From assembly GCF_030324495.1 (NCBI RefSeq), contig NZ_JACAGN010000024.1:1-36526 (forward strand): a stretch of DNA of 36,526 nucleotides, given 5' to 3'. Positions 1 to 8,564 of the stretch are shown in pieces. The notes under the pieces are model-generated. The model made no database searches. It was not told the DNA's origin and worked only from the letters and a program-made list of their open reading frames with translations. Every line of letters begins with the position of its first letter. Positions within the stretch are counted from its first letter, which is position 1. The position numbers and the translations under genes were made by a program. Source of the DNA: Myroides sp. 1354. Its GTDB lineage: Bacteria > Bacteroidota > Bacteroidia > Flavobacteriales > Flavobacteriaceae.

Positions 1-3
1 AAC

Positions 4-49
4 TCCGTTTCCTAGCTTTGGGGCTTAAGCCCCAAAGCTAGGAAACGGA
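4..49. repeat. 46-bp perfect palindrome
   Basis: Both halves match exactly around the central TTAA, with no spacer; each arm contains TCCGTTTCCTAGCTTTGGGG. Transcribed, it would form a very stable hairpin. It lies beside a candidate insertion-sequence end, so it may be a terminator or end structure of an element lying mainly to the left of the window. No run of T follows it, so a classical intrinsic terminator is not evident. Confidence 0.85.
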
Positions 50-78
50 AACTGACACAGTTTGTGTTACACTCCCTT
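50..78 (-). mobile_element. Possible insertion-sequence terminus (IS256-like), rest outside window
   Basis: Read on the minus strand this stretch begins GGGAGTGTAACACAAACTGT and continues GTCAGTTT, which resembles terminal repeats I associate with IS256-family elements. The transposase and the other end would lie left of the window, so neither a partner repeat nor a target duplication can be checked. The call rests on resemblance alone. Confidence 0.3.
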
Positions 79-110
79 TAATTCATAAAATTATTATGCC
101 ATTTATAGAT

Positions 111-2417
111 TTATTTCTTTTCTAAAATCCAACTATCTAAAAAATCATTAGCCTTTTGAATGTAATCTAAAGCCTCTTGTTTTGTTTTAGTTTGCCCTGG
201 ATGAGCTGCCGAATTCCTATCATTACGTAAATTATCAAGTAGATTAACTTTTAAACTAGTTGTATTCTTAAATTCTGTTTGTAAAATGGTACCTAATAAA
301 TTCAATTCTTTATTATTACAACAATCTTTAATCAATGTAGATCCTAATAACTTTTTCTCCATTGATGCTTGCATTTTTCCAAACAACCAAGTAGCGTTAG
401 GTTTGATTTGTTGGAAGATCTGTTTTAGTTCATTTTCAATAACTCTTCCATATTGAATGATAACTGGAGAGTAGTCTACAGAACCATTATTAGTACCAAG
501 TAGGAACTGACCTGAAATTAAATAATCAACACTCACTCCTGATAGTTTTGATATATCGAATCGACTTAGAACTGATTGTCTATAGACTGTAATATCTTTT
601 TCTTTTACAAATTCATCAATCTTTGTTTGTAACTTATCTATAGTATCTTTATTTTGTACAAGACTCTGCTTAAATTTTTTAAGTTCAGTTAAGAAACTAT
701 CTCTCTGAATATTTAATAAACTTAGTTCAAGTTTGTAATTTTCGTCAAAAAAACCACCATCAAATATCTTAAAATCTATACTCCCATCATCACCAAAGAG
801 CACATTTTCAATTTGTTTTTTCCCTTGAATGGTTTGATTTATCCCTCTTAGATAAAGTATTTTTACATCCTGCTGTTTTAATTTTTTCTCAGCTACTAAT
901 GTTTGAAATTTTCTTATTAAGTATTCACTATGCGTTTCAATAATTATTTGGATATTAAATTTATTACTAGCCTCTGTGAACATATCTGCTAATAAAGATT
1001 GCCATTTAGGATGCAAATTAGATTCTGGCTCTTCAATAATAAGTAGACTTGGAGCATAACGAATATAATACTCGTCATCATATCCATATTCATTTCTAGT
1101 ATTTTCATGAGCTAAAACACTAATTTGCATTATAATTAAAATAAGCTGTTTTATTCCATATCCAAAATCAACTAAATCACGTTTCACATCATCTAATGTT
1201 GTAATTGAAACTAAGATGGATTGATACTTAGGATTAATCTCAATTTGAATCTCCCTCCCTATTTCAAAAGCTTCAAGGTACTTCTTTACAAAATCACTGT
1301 TCATATCAACAACCTCAAAACGCTTTAACAAATCAACAAAAGGTGAATTAGAAGAAGCATTATAACTCCTTACATTTTCTTCTTTTATAGCAGATATATA
1401 ATTTATAGCTGAAATCCTTTGAACTAGATTTTCCCAGCTATTCATAAAATAATCTTCTATAATACGATAATTGTCTTTATTTTCTTTTAAGGCCTCCCAT
1501 TGGAGGTTTTTACTTAAAATTTCTTTTGCTTGATAATACAAAAGATCTTCTATTTTTGGTGGTTCAATAAAATCTTCTTCACTTATAAAGTCATCTTCTT
1601 CAATAGGGGCTTTTCCTGTTATCTGTGTCTCTTCTTTACTTAATTTTGTAAGAAAAGCATCCCACTCTTCAGTAGAAAGATCCTCTTTAAAACAATTAAT
1701 AAATAAAGAGGCTACAAGACCATGATCTCTCGTTATCTTATCTAGTTCTTCTAAGCTCTGCCCCCTCCAACTTACTTTATCCTCCAAATAATTATTGTAT
1801 ACCTCTTTTAAAGACGATATATTTTCTCTAATCTTATCTAAATTAATTGACCACTCTATATACCCCACTAGAGGGCTATATCTAGGAGGTATACCCCATC
1901 GTATTTTTCTTTTTCCACTTCTTAATTCTTCTTCTTCTTCAGCACGTCTTTTTTCAAAATCTATCTTATAATCAATTTCTTCTTCTTCTGTTGCTTTTCT
2001 ATATACAAATGAATACAAGATTTTGTTATCTTTTTTATCAACTACTTGAAACTCTCTTAATACAGCATTATAACTCCCTTTCTTTTCACTTTGAGCTTCA
2101 AATAAAAGGGAGATACTAAAATTCGTTAATCCAAAAAAAGTATAGGGAAGAATTATTTCGATACTCCTATTCTCTTTATCAAACAGAAGATTATCAAAAT
2201 CTCCTAACAAATGTTCTTGCTTTTTAAGATCTAGACTAAATGGATATTTTGATTCTTTTATACTGTTTTTCAACATCTGAAGTGCTTTGACAATAGAACT
2301 TTTACCAGAATTATTAGATCCTGTTAACAGATTTATGGATGTAAATTCTTCCATAAATCCTTTACTATTATCAAAAACGCGGTAATTCTTTAATCCGAAA
2401 GTATTTATTAATTTCAT
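111..2417 (-). CDS. AAA (ABC/OLD-like) ATPase with C-terminal HEPN-like domain
   Basis: A 768-residue protein from ATG 2417; a TTG at 2438 is the upstream alternative. The N-terminus has a Walker A loop GSNNSGKSS (about residues 33-41). The Walker B/signature region LLIIEEPESNLHP (about 455-468) and the following ETHSEYL (about 494) are typical of overcoding-lysogenization (OLD) and RecF-like ATPases. A probable coiled coil follows (about 560-610). The last roughly 130 residues are helical and contain RNDRNSAAHPG near 733, matching the RNxxxH motif of HEPN ribonuclease domains. No Toprim nuclease domain was recognised. The gene is divergent from three plus-strand genes with two nuclease-fold proteins. 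By analogy with RloC and PrrC, which pair an ATPase with a HEPN effector, a role in phage defence is inferred. ATPase class is confident; HEPN activity is moderate. Confidence 0.8.
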   Translation of the reverse strand: MKLINTFGLKNYRVFDNSKGFMEEFTSINLLTGSNNSGKSSIVKALQMLKNSIKESKYPFSLDLKKQEHLLGDFDNLLFDKENRSIEIILPYTFFGLTNFSISLLFEAQSEKKGSYNAVLREFQVVDKKDNKILYSFVYRKATEEEEIDYKIDFEKRRAEEEEELRSGKRKIRWGIPPRYSPLVGYIEWSINLDKIRENISSLKEVYNNYLEDKVSWRGQSLEELDKITRDHGLVASLFINCFKEDLSTEEWDAFLTKLSKEETQITGKAPIEEDDFISEEDFIEPPKIEDLLYYQAKEILSKNLQWEALKENKDNYRIIEDYFMNSWENLVQRISAINYISAIKEENVRSYNASSNSPFVDLLKRFEVVDMNSDFVKKYLEAFEIGREIQIEINPKYQSILVSITTLDDVKRDLVDFGYGIKQLILIIMQISVLAHENTRNEYGYDDEYYIRYAPSLLIIEEPESNLHPKWQSLLADMFTEASNKFNIQIIIETHSEYLIRKFQTLVAEKKLKQQDVKILYLRGINQTIQGKKQIENVLFGDDGSIDFKIFDGGFFDENYKLELSLLNIQRDSFLTELKKFKQSLVQNKDTIDKLQTKIDEFVKEKDITVYRQSVLSRFDISKLSGVSVDYLISGQFLLGTNNGSVDYSPVIIQYGRVIENELKQIFQQIKPNATWLFGKMQASMEKKLLGSTLIKDCCNNKELNLLGTILQTEFKNTTSLKVNLLDNLRNDRNSAAHPGQTKTKQEALDYIQKANDFLDSWILEKK

Positions 2418-2438
2418 GAGTAATAATCTATAATTCAA

Positions 2439-2894
2439 GATCTAAAATTAAATCAAATTCTTTGCTATTAATAATAAAGCCAGTATAATGATTTATTTGA
2501 TATACAAATTTCTTCTGAATATATAAATAATCAATTACTTAATAGTACTAGTTTATTTTGGCTATAGAATACTCCTATATTTATTTTAGTTAATAACTCC
2601 CTAATAACTTTAATTAATAATATTTTACCTTAGTTTTTTAATTCAAATTGACAAAAATGCTAAAAAACTACTCCCTTTAAGATTGAGTCTATTTTTTGCT
2701 TTAAATACAATAACACAAGAGACTATCGATATTGATTTATCTAAATCAATATCGATAGGTAAACATCATAGAAAATTTCAAGTGCCTTATTAGCAACAAA
2801 GTATAATAGTAGACCAATATTTAATTCCTTAATTTTACGCTATGCGATCTCGCAGACTACAAAGCCAATACATAAACTAATTATAACATATATA
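2439..2894. other. Divergent intergenic region of the island, no gene seen
   Basis: An AT-rich stretch between the divergent ATPase and nuclease genes. It contains a 36-bp inverted repeat (2723-2758) and a short GC-rich palindrome TGCGATCTCGCA (2843-2854), which stands out in the AT-rich background 41 bp before the next start codon. Both could be operators. No convincing ORF or clean TAnnTTTG box was found. Confidence 0.5.
2723..2758. repeat. Inverted repeat, 17-bp perfect arms, 2-nt spacer
   Basis: The left arm CTATCGATATTGATTTA and the right arm TAAATCAATATCGATAG are exact reverse complements separated by TC. It lies in the middle of the divergent promoter region. The symmetry suits a dimeric regulator, or a hairpin if transcribed. 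No T tract follows on either strand, so terminator function is less likely. Confidence 0.8.
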
Positions 2895-3887
2895 ATGATT
2901 GAAACAGCTATATCAATAACAATAAATCGTAAATCAGATATTGAAGTAATACAAGATAAAATTATTGAACAGAAATTTCAATTCCCGATATATATTCGAG
3001 AATATGACTCTAATTTTCAGCTTGACTTTACAAGTGACTATGAAGAATGGGAACTAGATTCTAAAATACTAGACTGTTTCCCGGGCTATGAATACATAAC
3101 AGATATTGAAAATGGCAAAAAAGAGATTAGAATCGAAATCTCAAGATATCAGTCTGAGTATTCTCCAAATGTTTATGGAAAAGCTATAGAAAATCCTTTA
3201 AATGAGACTAAATATCTTGTAAAAAAATCATCCTTAAAAACTAAAAAATTCAATCCTATTATTAAGGTCTTATTTGAAAATCAAGAACATTATTATTATA
3301 TAAATATTACTCAAAGCTTTAATGAAAACACTAAAGAACAAGGGTTTGTATTAATAGATAACTTCAAAACAAAGAATGAAGATAATAATACTAAAATTTT
3401 ACAAGATAGATTATACAAATCACCTCTAGAAGCCTTTCTTTTTGGATACAGTAAAGTTTCTGAATTAGTAAATAATGATTTTTCAAATTTTCAAAATAAC
3501 AAAAAAGCAGCTATCAAAGAAGAACAAAAAGCACCAAGAAAAATCATAAGAGATTTCATCAATTCTTGTAATAAATCTAAAATAGATGATGTTATAAAAA
3601 ACCTTGATGCAAATATCATTTTTTTACAATACACAAATCAATTAGTAAAAAATAATATTATCAATATTTCTGAATTTATAAAATATCTAAATTCTTCACA
3701 TCAACAATTACTTGGAAAAGATTTTAAAATAAGATCCTCTTGGGATATGAATTTACCCTCTGTGAGTATTGGAATAAAATACTATCCCAAATCAGATAAT
3801 ATGGAAATACAATCAAAACAAAAATATGAACAGATAACATTTAATTTTGAGAATAATAAGATTATAAGCATTATACATGATATCTAA
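2895..3887 (+). CDS. Uncharacterized protein, possible NTF2-like C-terminus
   Basis: A 330-residue, Lys/Asn/Ile-rich protein starting at ATG 2895, with no signal peptide or membrane segment. I do not recognise its first 200 residues. From about residue 215 the pattern DFINSCNKSKIDDVIKNLDA, followed by several beta-strand-like stretches, recalls NTF2/SnoaL-like folds; this is a weak inference. It is the first gene of a tight plus-strand set, with the next frame opening 5 nt after its stop, and is probably co-transcribed with the two nuclease-fold genes. Its role may be regulatory or structural. Confidence 0.65.
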   Translation: MIETAISITINRKSDIEVIQDKIIEQKFQFPIYIREYDSNFQLDFTSDYEEWELDSKILDCFPGYEYITDIENGKKEIRIEISRYQSEYSPNVYGKAIENPLNETKYLVKKSSLKTKKFNPIIKVLFENQEHYYYINITQSFNENTKEQGFVLIDNFKTKNEDNNTKILQDRLYKSPLEAFLFGYSKVSELVNNDFSNFQNNKKAAIKEEQKAPRKIIRDFINSCNKSKIDDVIKNLDANIIFLQYTNQLVKNNIINISEFIKYLNSSHQQLLGKDFKIRSSWDMNLPSVSIGIKYYPKSDNMEIQSKQKYEQITFNFENNKIISIIHDI

Positions 3888-3937
3888 TTTAATTGAATCT
3901 TTCACTCAAAAAACACTTAACTAAATTACAATATATA

Positions 3938-4975
3938 ATGTACAATAATCTATATAAGCTTTTCAAACGAGATGATTCTCAAGAAAAGAAGAACAAAACA
4001 TTACTTGAAGATTTTAACACAGAATCCTTTGTTGGATTACTAAAAGGAAACGAAGATTTAAAAACTGCCTTCCTCTATACCTTTTTAAAGCTTTCAAATG
4101 ACAAGTATAGTATAAACACTCAAATAAGTAAAAATATTAGCAATACACATCAAGAATATTCTGATTGTAGAATTGATATAGTATTAGAAGGTAAAGACAA
4201 TATTGTTTTTATTGAATGCAAAGTAAATTCACAAGAAGGATATAAACAACTTGAGAGATATCAAGTAGCCTTAGAAACACATTATCCAAATAAAACTAAG
4301 ACATTACTTTATATCACTAAAAACTATGCCCCTAAGAACATCCTTAATTACAATTTCAAACAATATAGATGGTATGAGATTGCAGATTTTTTAATTCATT
4401 ATACAACACGTAATTATTACATAAATGAGTATATATTATTTCTAAAAGAACAGAAAATGACACAAGACACAAAACTATTACTCGAAAATATTAATGCTCT
4501 AAAGGTTTTACAAAAAACAGTAGAGATTGGTTTAACATATATTGAAAACTCTAAACAAGATTTTGAAACAAGATTTGGTAAGACAAAAGGAAATAGTAAT
4601 CAAAATTGGGGAGAAATTAAACGGTCTAATCGTTTTTGTAATCTAACAGAGAACATACTAAAAGGTGATGGTTATTCAGAAATGCTGTATTCTATCGAAT
4701 TTGAAACAGTTGAATTGAGTACACATTTATTTATTGAAAGAAATCATAGTTTATACAAGCAATTTATAAACATAGAGTATCCAAAAGAACTCACACTAAT
4801 AGAAATAGATACAGGAGCTTCACTATATATAAAAGACCAATTAGATAGTTACTTAGAAAAAGATGATAGTATTACATTGATTAAAGAATGGTATCTAAAA
4901 TCATTTGATTTGTTTAAAAACTACTTAGACAAGAGTAACATAAGTATACTAAACGAACTTGACAATAAATCCTAG
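3938..4975 (+). CDS. PD-(D/E)XK nuclease superfamily protein (PDDEXK_4-like)
   Basis: A 345-residue protein from ATG 3938; TTG 3893 would add 15 residues and sit 5 nt after the upstream stop. The nuclease core is visible as DCRIDIVL (Asp80), then IVFIECKV (Glu93-Cys94-Lys95), then a QLERYQ motif near 104. This is the D...ExK...Q arrangement of PD-(D/E)XK enzymes, and the order matches families annotated as PDDEXK_4. The catalytic residues appear intact, so DNA cleavage is plausible. The C-terminal 200 residues are of unknown fold and may supply specificity. It is the middle gene of the set and lies 7 nt before the next ATG. Confidence 0.8.
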   Translation: MYNNLYKLFKRDDSQEKKNKTLLEDFNTESFVGLLKGNEDLKTAFLYTFLKLSNDKYSINTQISKNISNTHQEYSDCRIDIVLEGKDNIVFIECKVNSQEGYKQLERYQVALETHYPNKTKTLLYITKNYAPKNILNYNFKQYRWYEIADFLIHYTTRNYYINEYILFLKEQKMTQDTKLLLENINALKVLQKTVEIGLTYIENSKQDFETRFGKTKGNSNQNWGEIKRSNRFCNLTENILKGDGYSEMLYSIEFETVELSTHLFIERNHSLYKQFINIEYPKELTLIEIDTGASLYIKDQLDSYLEKDDSITLIKEWYLKSFDLFKNYLDKSNISILNELDNKS

Positions 4976-4982
4976 TCTTAAA

Positions 4983-6938
4983 ATGGAACATGATATTAAT
5001 AATAGGAATTTACCTAATGATTCAAGAAATATACAATTAGAAATAAAGTCTAAAAACTACTTTCGCCTTTTATTTGATCCTCACAGATTTGTAGTTAAAG
5101 AAGAAACTATTGATAATGGAATTGATTTCAGACTTGAACTTAAGGCTAATAGTAAAATAACAGGTTTTGGATTAAATTTTCAACTCAAGAGTACAGAAAA
5201 CACTAAGCAAAATATTGATGGATCTTACAGTAAAAGTATCAAAACAAGTAATATTGAATATCTTTTAAATAATGGACAACCTGGGTTCTATGGCTTCTAC
5301 ATTAACCAGGAGAATGCAATTTATTTTGTAACATTAAAAGAAGTAATACATTATCTAACAAATAGTAATCCTAAGTGGCAAGAGCAAGCTAACCATACTA
5401 TTAAGTTTAAAAACAAATTGGATAGCAATTCTATAGATGAAATATATAGAATTGTTTTTTCTGATGGTATTTCATTGAGAAAAACAAATGCTTTACTTGC
5501 TGAAAATTTCGGAGCAATTAAAAAAAATGATGTTATCCTTACTGATTTCAATTACAATGTCATTTCTGAATCAGAAATTGTTTCTTGCATTGAAGAAATT
5601 GGCATTCTTTTAATTGACCAATGCAAATGGGATACTATTATTTCTTTACACCAAAAAACAAGACATTTAAACGATAGATCCGCCATATATAACCTTGTTG
5701 TTGGCGTATCTTACTACTATTCAGGAGAGTTTTTAAAATCAATAGACTTTCTTAAACAAGCAAATAGAAAAATCAATCTGTTAGAACCTACTCTAAAAGA
5801 ATACTTGCTTTTTATGTATTTCAACCTCCAAAAAACCTTAAATTTTATTACTACTACTCAATATGAAGATATAGCAAACTCCTTTACAAAGGATGGAACA
5901 ATATATCTCCACCAACAATTGGATGAAATAAAATTGTTAAGGAGTGAAATGTATACATCTGGTAATATTTCTATAAAATTTGAAAAAGCGATTCATAAAC
6001 TCATTAACAATCCAAGAGCTACAAATTATATTAAAAACCTAGCTAAAATAGAACTACTTGATTATACATCAGAACAATTTATTTCTAGCTTAATTACAAT
6101 ATTAGTTCAAAATCAAGTAGAATATGCAGAACAGCAGTTTGGTGAAATTAGTAAACAATATGAAGAGCTTTGCCATCAGACAAAACAAGGTAATTCAAAC
6201 TTTGCGTATCACATATGTACTATAAAATACTGTCGTTTCATTATACACTTTGATTGCCTAGTACGCAGAATCACAAACTTAAAGCTTCCTGATACATTTT
6301 TATCAAATGTCTTAAACAATGTGAATGATACATTATCTTACTTTAAATCAATAAAACACACTGAAAATGTATTATTTACACTAACTGTTTTACTTGAGTA
6401 CTATCAAAATATAGAAAATCAAGAAAAGATATTAGAAGTTTTAAATCTTCTTGACACCTACATAGAACAATATGATAATTATGATTTTAATAAAAAAATT
6501 AATTACACTAAAGAAGAAGGAACCTTTGTTGAATGGATCATTAAAGAAAAAGAGAAAATTGATGATAGCACAAATAAGATATTAGTAATGCAAAAAGAGC
6601 TTAAGGAACTGGAACAAGAAGAAGAAAAATCACAACACTCTTTTAATAGTGCTTATTTCACGATTCATTTATTTCCTATGGGCAATTTTCAATTTAATCC
6701 TAAAGAAATTGATTTACTATTTAAAATATTAAAAATTAATGACATCAATTTAATAGATCACGTAAAATATATGTTTAAGTCTTCTATTATACCTGTAATT
6801 AATTGTTATCCAGATGAAATTACAGAAGAAGGTTTTGCAAATGGCAATGAGGAATATAAGGGAGATAAAAACTTTATTAATATTTATAATATAAGAAAAC
6901 AATTATTTGAACATAAAATACATAAAGTGAAGATATAA
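4983..6938 (+). CDS. DUF4365-like nuclease-fold protein with long helical C-terminus
   Basis: A 652-residue protein. ATG 4983 is preferred, 7 nt after the previous stop; an upstream TTG (4959) would overlap the nuclease gene. Residues about 20-130 contain NGIDFRLEL (Asp48, Glu52) and LNFQLKST (Gln67, Lys69), the D...QxK pattern of DUF4365 proteins, a branch of the PD-(D/E)XK fold. The remaining 500 residues are largely helical and TPR-like in spacing, with an acidic coiled coil (ELKELEQEEEKSQ near 545). As the second nuclease-fold protein in one operon, opposite an ATPase-HEPN gene, it suggests a multi-component restriction or abortive-infection module. Family call is moderately sure; function is inferred. 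Confidence 0.7.
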   Translation: MEHDINNRNLPNDSRNIQLEIKSKNYFRLLFDPHRFVVKEETIDNGIDFRLELKANSKITGFGLNFQLKSTENTKQNIDGSYSKSIKTSNIEYLLNNGQPGFYGFYINQENAIYFVTLKEVIHYLTNSNPKWQEQANHTIKFKNKLDSNSIDEIYRIVFSDGISLRKTNALLAENFGAIKKNDVILTDFNYNVISESEIVSCIEEIGILLIDQCKWDTIISLHQKTRHLNDRSAIYNLVVGVSYYYSGEFLKSIDFLKQANRKINLLEPTLKEYLLFMYFNLQKTLNFITTTQYEDIANSFTKDGTIYLHQQLDEIKLLRSEMYTSGNISIKFEKAIHKLINNPRATNYIKNLAKIELLDYTSEQFISSLITILVQNQVEYAEQQFGEISKQYEELCHQTKQGNSNFAYHICTIKYCRFIIHFDCLVRRITNLKLPDTFLSNVLNNVNDTLSYFKSIKHTENVLFTLTVLLEYYQNIENQEKILEVLNLLDTYIEQYDNYDFNKKINYTKEEGTFVEWIIKEKEKIDDSTNKILVMQKELKELEQEEEKSQHSFNSAYFTIHLFPMGNFQFNPKEIDLLFKILKINDINLIDHVKYMFKSSIIPVINCYPDEITEEGFANGNEEYKGDKNFINIYNIRKQLFEHKIHKVKI

Positions 6939-7265
6939 GAATCAATTACCTAAACATTCATAGTAAAAAAATATTTTGTAATAGACAAAAGTCTATTTAT
7001 TTCAATCTAAAAACACATAATTAAAGCTAAATATACACCCCGACAACACAATAATACCATAACAAGCATGTCATTTCACAACAAAATACATCAAATTAAA
7101 TTAGTTAAATAATAATATAAAATAAACACAACAAAACACCAAAAAACAAAACAAAAACAAACAAAGGCTAAACCTAATATTTTTTCTAAAATATTCGCTT
7201 CCATCAATCAAAAAAACAGGTTATTATTTAACTTTTTAGTACTTTTTTAATACATTTAAAATCAT
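6939..7265. other. AT-rich intergenic DNA, nothing recognised
   Basis: Long runs of A and AC (for example around 7120-7170) with no ORF of note and no strong hairpin. It separates the last island gene from the tRNA-like remnant. Confidence 0.5.
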
Positions 7266-7386
7266 TATATTTGATTTTAACCTAATTTACTAAGGTGAGC
7301 TATTAGGTGAGTTGGTTTTTTACAAACAAGACAATTAATTGATTTAAAGATATTTACAAGGAGTGGTTCGAATCCTGCCACCCCGA
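7266..7386 (+). pseudogene. Decayed tRNA-like transcription unit (3' end resembles tRNA-Pro)
   Basis: A TAnnTTTG box (TATATTTG, 7266-7273) lies about 30 bp before TTAGGTGAGTTGGTT (7303-7317), which resembles a tRNA D-arm. The 3' part GGTTCGAATCCTGCCACCCC (7365-7384) then GA is a T-loop, T-stem 3' strand and acceptor 3' strand. The implied acceptor 5' strand, CGGGGTG, would suit tRNA-Pro. No matching acceptor 5' strand or anticodon stem is present and the T-stem 5' strand is mismatched, so it cannot fold as a tRNA. It is best read as a tRNA 3'-end attachment-site remnant. Confidence 0.45.
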
Positions 7387-7398
7387 CAAAAGGAAAGC
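7371..7398 (+). repeat. 28-bp direct repeat, copy 1 (putative att site in tRNA 3' end)
   Basis: This copy is identical to 7543-7570 over 28 bp, starting AATCCTGCCACCCCGACAAA. It covers the T-stem and acceptor 3' end and the first bases downstream. Such duplications are left when an integrase uses a tRNA 3' end as its attachment site. This copy is followed by a tRNA-style terminator. Confidence 0.8.
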
Positions 7399-7424
7399 TC
7401 TAACGAAGGTTAGAGCTTTTTTTG
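7396..7424 (+). terminator. Intrinsic terminator after tRNA-like remnant
   Basis: The stem AGCTCTAAC / GTTAGAGCT with loop GAAG is followed by seven T, a textbook rho-independent terminator on the plus strand. It sits just after the acceptor end, where tRNA operons usually terminate. Confidence 0.85.
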
Positions 7425-7542
7425 TGGTTGAAATTATCAAGTTTTACTTGAATAATTTTAAACATAAAAAAGCATACGAGCGAAGCGAAGCTTTCATTTG
7501 GTATAACTCTCCTTTCAAGAGGAACACCGACCAAAGGGAGGT

Positions 7543-7570
7543 AATCCTGCCACCCCGACAAAAGGAAAGC
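7543..7570 (+). repeat. 28-bp direct repeat, copy 2 (second putative att site)
   Basis: This is a perfect copy of 7371-7398 without the upstream T-loop or the downstream terminator; similarity ends at AAGGAAAGC. The 144 bp between copies hold only the terminator and noncoding DNA. A second, nested or incomplete integration event is the simplest reading. Confidence 0.8.
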
Positions 7571-7621
7571 GCTTAGAATATGCAATCCCTTGTGTCTTTC
7601 GAAATAAATCTTCAGGTCATA

Positions 7622-7646
7622 GGGCGAATTGCCATTCACCCCTACG
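7622..7646. repeat. REP-like inverted element
   Basis: GGGCGAAT and ATTCACCC form a stem with one mismatch and loop TGCC, followed by CCTACG. A related element with the same GGCG...CTACG layout lies at 33811-33834, suggesting a dispersed repeat family. Confidence 0.45.
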
Positions 7647-7726
7647 TTTTCTCTCAAAATAAAAAAACGAAGTGCTAAGAGTAGATAGAAAAAACACCTA
7701 ATACTGAATCCGCTTTTTATGTTAAT

Positions 7727-8560
7727 CTACAAGAAAGAATAGTTAACTGTAATCAAATAATTACCATACTCCGTTGTATCGTCACAAACTGGACATACAA
7801 ATACATAACTCTCCTTCGCTATCTGATGGTAGTATATTTTTGAATGTAACACTGTATCAATAGGTACTGCTACATTAAGAAACATTTCTAAACTGTCTAC
7901 ATTTAGTTTTTTTTGTTCCAAACCTATTCCTTTAACTTCAAAAAACTGCTCAATAGCGCATAGCAATTGCTTCACAACAAAAACAGCAGCCACAATAGGA
8001 TATTGATTAAAATGTCCTGCACAGTCTTCCTTAGAAAAAGGTTGAATCACAATCCGAAAGAAAGAGGATTCAATTTCCTCTATTTCAACTTTCTCAACAG
8101 TTAAGGATGTCCTTGTTGAAGGTTCATGATGTGTTATTGCATAGTTTTTAAACAGTCGATAAAACGAATCTTCTGAAAAAATAAAATAATCCAGTTCAAA
8201 AGTATAAGCAAGCTGATTGTGCTCATCCAAAATATCAACTAATGATTTTCCTTTTCGACTAGAATACTCAATACTTCTTGCACAATACTTTAATCCTTTA
8301 TCAAGACTGCGATTATCAATTTTTCGAATTCTCAATTTTTCACCTAAAAAATATGTTTTTTCCGTAACATCCATCGTTTTTGCTAATGCAAGACTCCCCA
8401 AAGAAGAAGCGATTTGAGTAATTTTATAAAAATCGCTAAAAACTAAACAAGAATCACTAGGAACGGTATATTCCATTGTTGATTCTTTTATAGTCAAATG
8501 TTTTAAGTCAAACAAATATGGATCTGTTTCTCCAATAAAATGCTGTATTTGTTTCATCAT
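7727..8560 (-). CDS. Double hotdog-fold protein, FabZ/thioesterase-like
   Basis: A 277-residue cytoplasmic protein. Residues about 70-150 (FLGEKLRIRKI... VDILDEHNQLAYTFELDYFI) look like a first hotdog domain. Near residue 180 the segment AGHFNQYPIVAAVFVVKQLL resembles the FabA/FabZ active-site motif (GHFP..PIMPGV) on the long central helix, keeping the catalytic His. A hydroxyacyl-ACP dehydratase or thioesterase-type activity on an acyl carrier is therefore inferred, although the Pro-Gly after the second Ile is changed to Ala-Ala. It follows the 8565-9158 gene by 4 nt and is probably its operon partner. There is no adjacent acyl carrier protein or ketosynthase to fix the pathway. Confidence 0.6.
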   Translation of the reverse strand: MMKQIQHFIGETDPYLFDLKHLTIKESTMEYTVPSDSCLVFSDFYKITQIASSLGSLALAKTMDVTEKTYFLGEKLRIRKIDNRSLDKGLKYCARSIEYSSRKGKSLVDILDEHNQLAYTFELDYFIFSEDSFYRLFKNYAITHHEPSTRTSLTVEKVEIEEIESSFFRIVIQPFSKEDCAGHFNQYPIVAAVFVVKQLLCAIEQFFEVKGIGLEQKKLNVDSLEMFLNVAVPIDTVLHSKIYYHQIAKESYVFVCPVCDDTTEYGNYLITVNYSFL

Positions 8561-8564
8561 ACGT

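Noticed and set aside
7296..7386. Intact tRNA gene
   Set aside because: The 3' end is tRNA-like, but the acceptor 5' strand, anticodon stem and T-stem pairing are missing.
7400..7657. Open frame of 85 codons on the minus strand across the att-type repeats
   Set aside because: It crosses the terminator, the 28-bp repeat and the REP-like element, and has no motif or conserved start.
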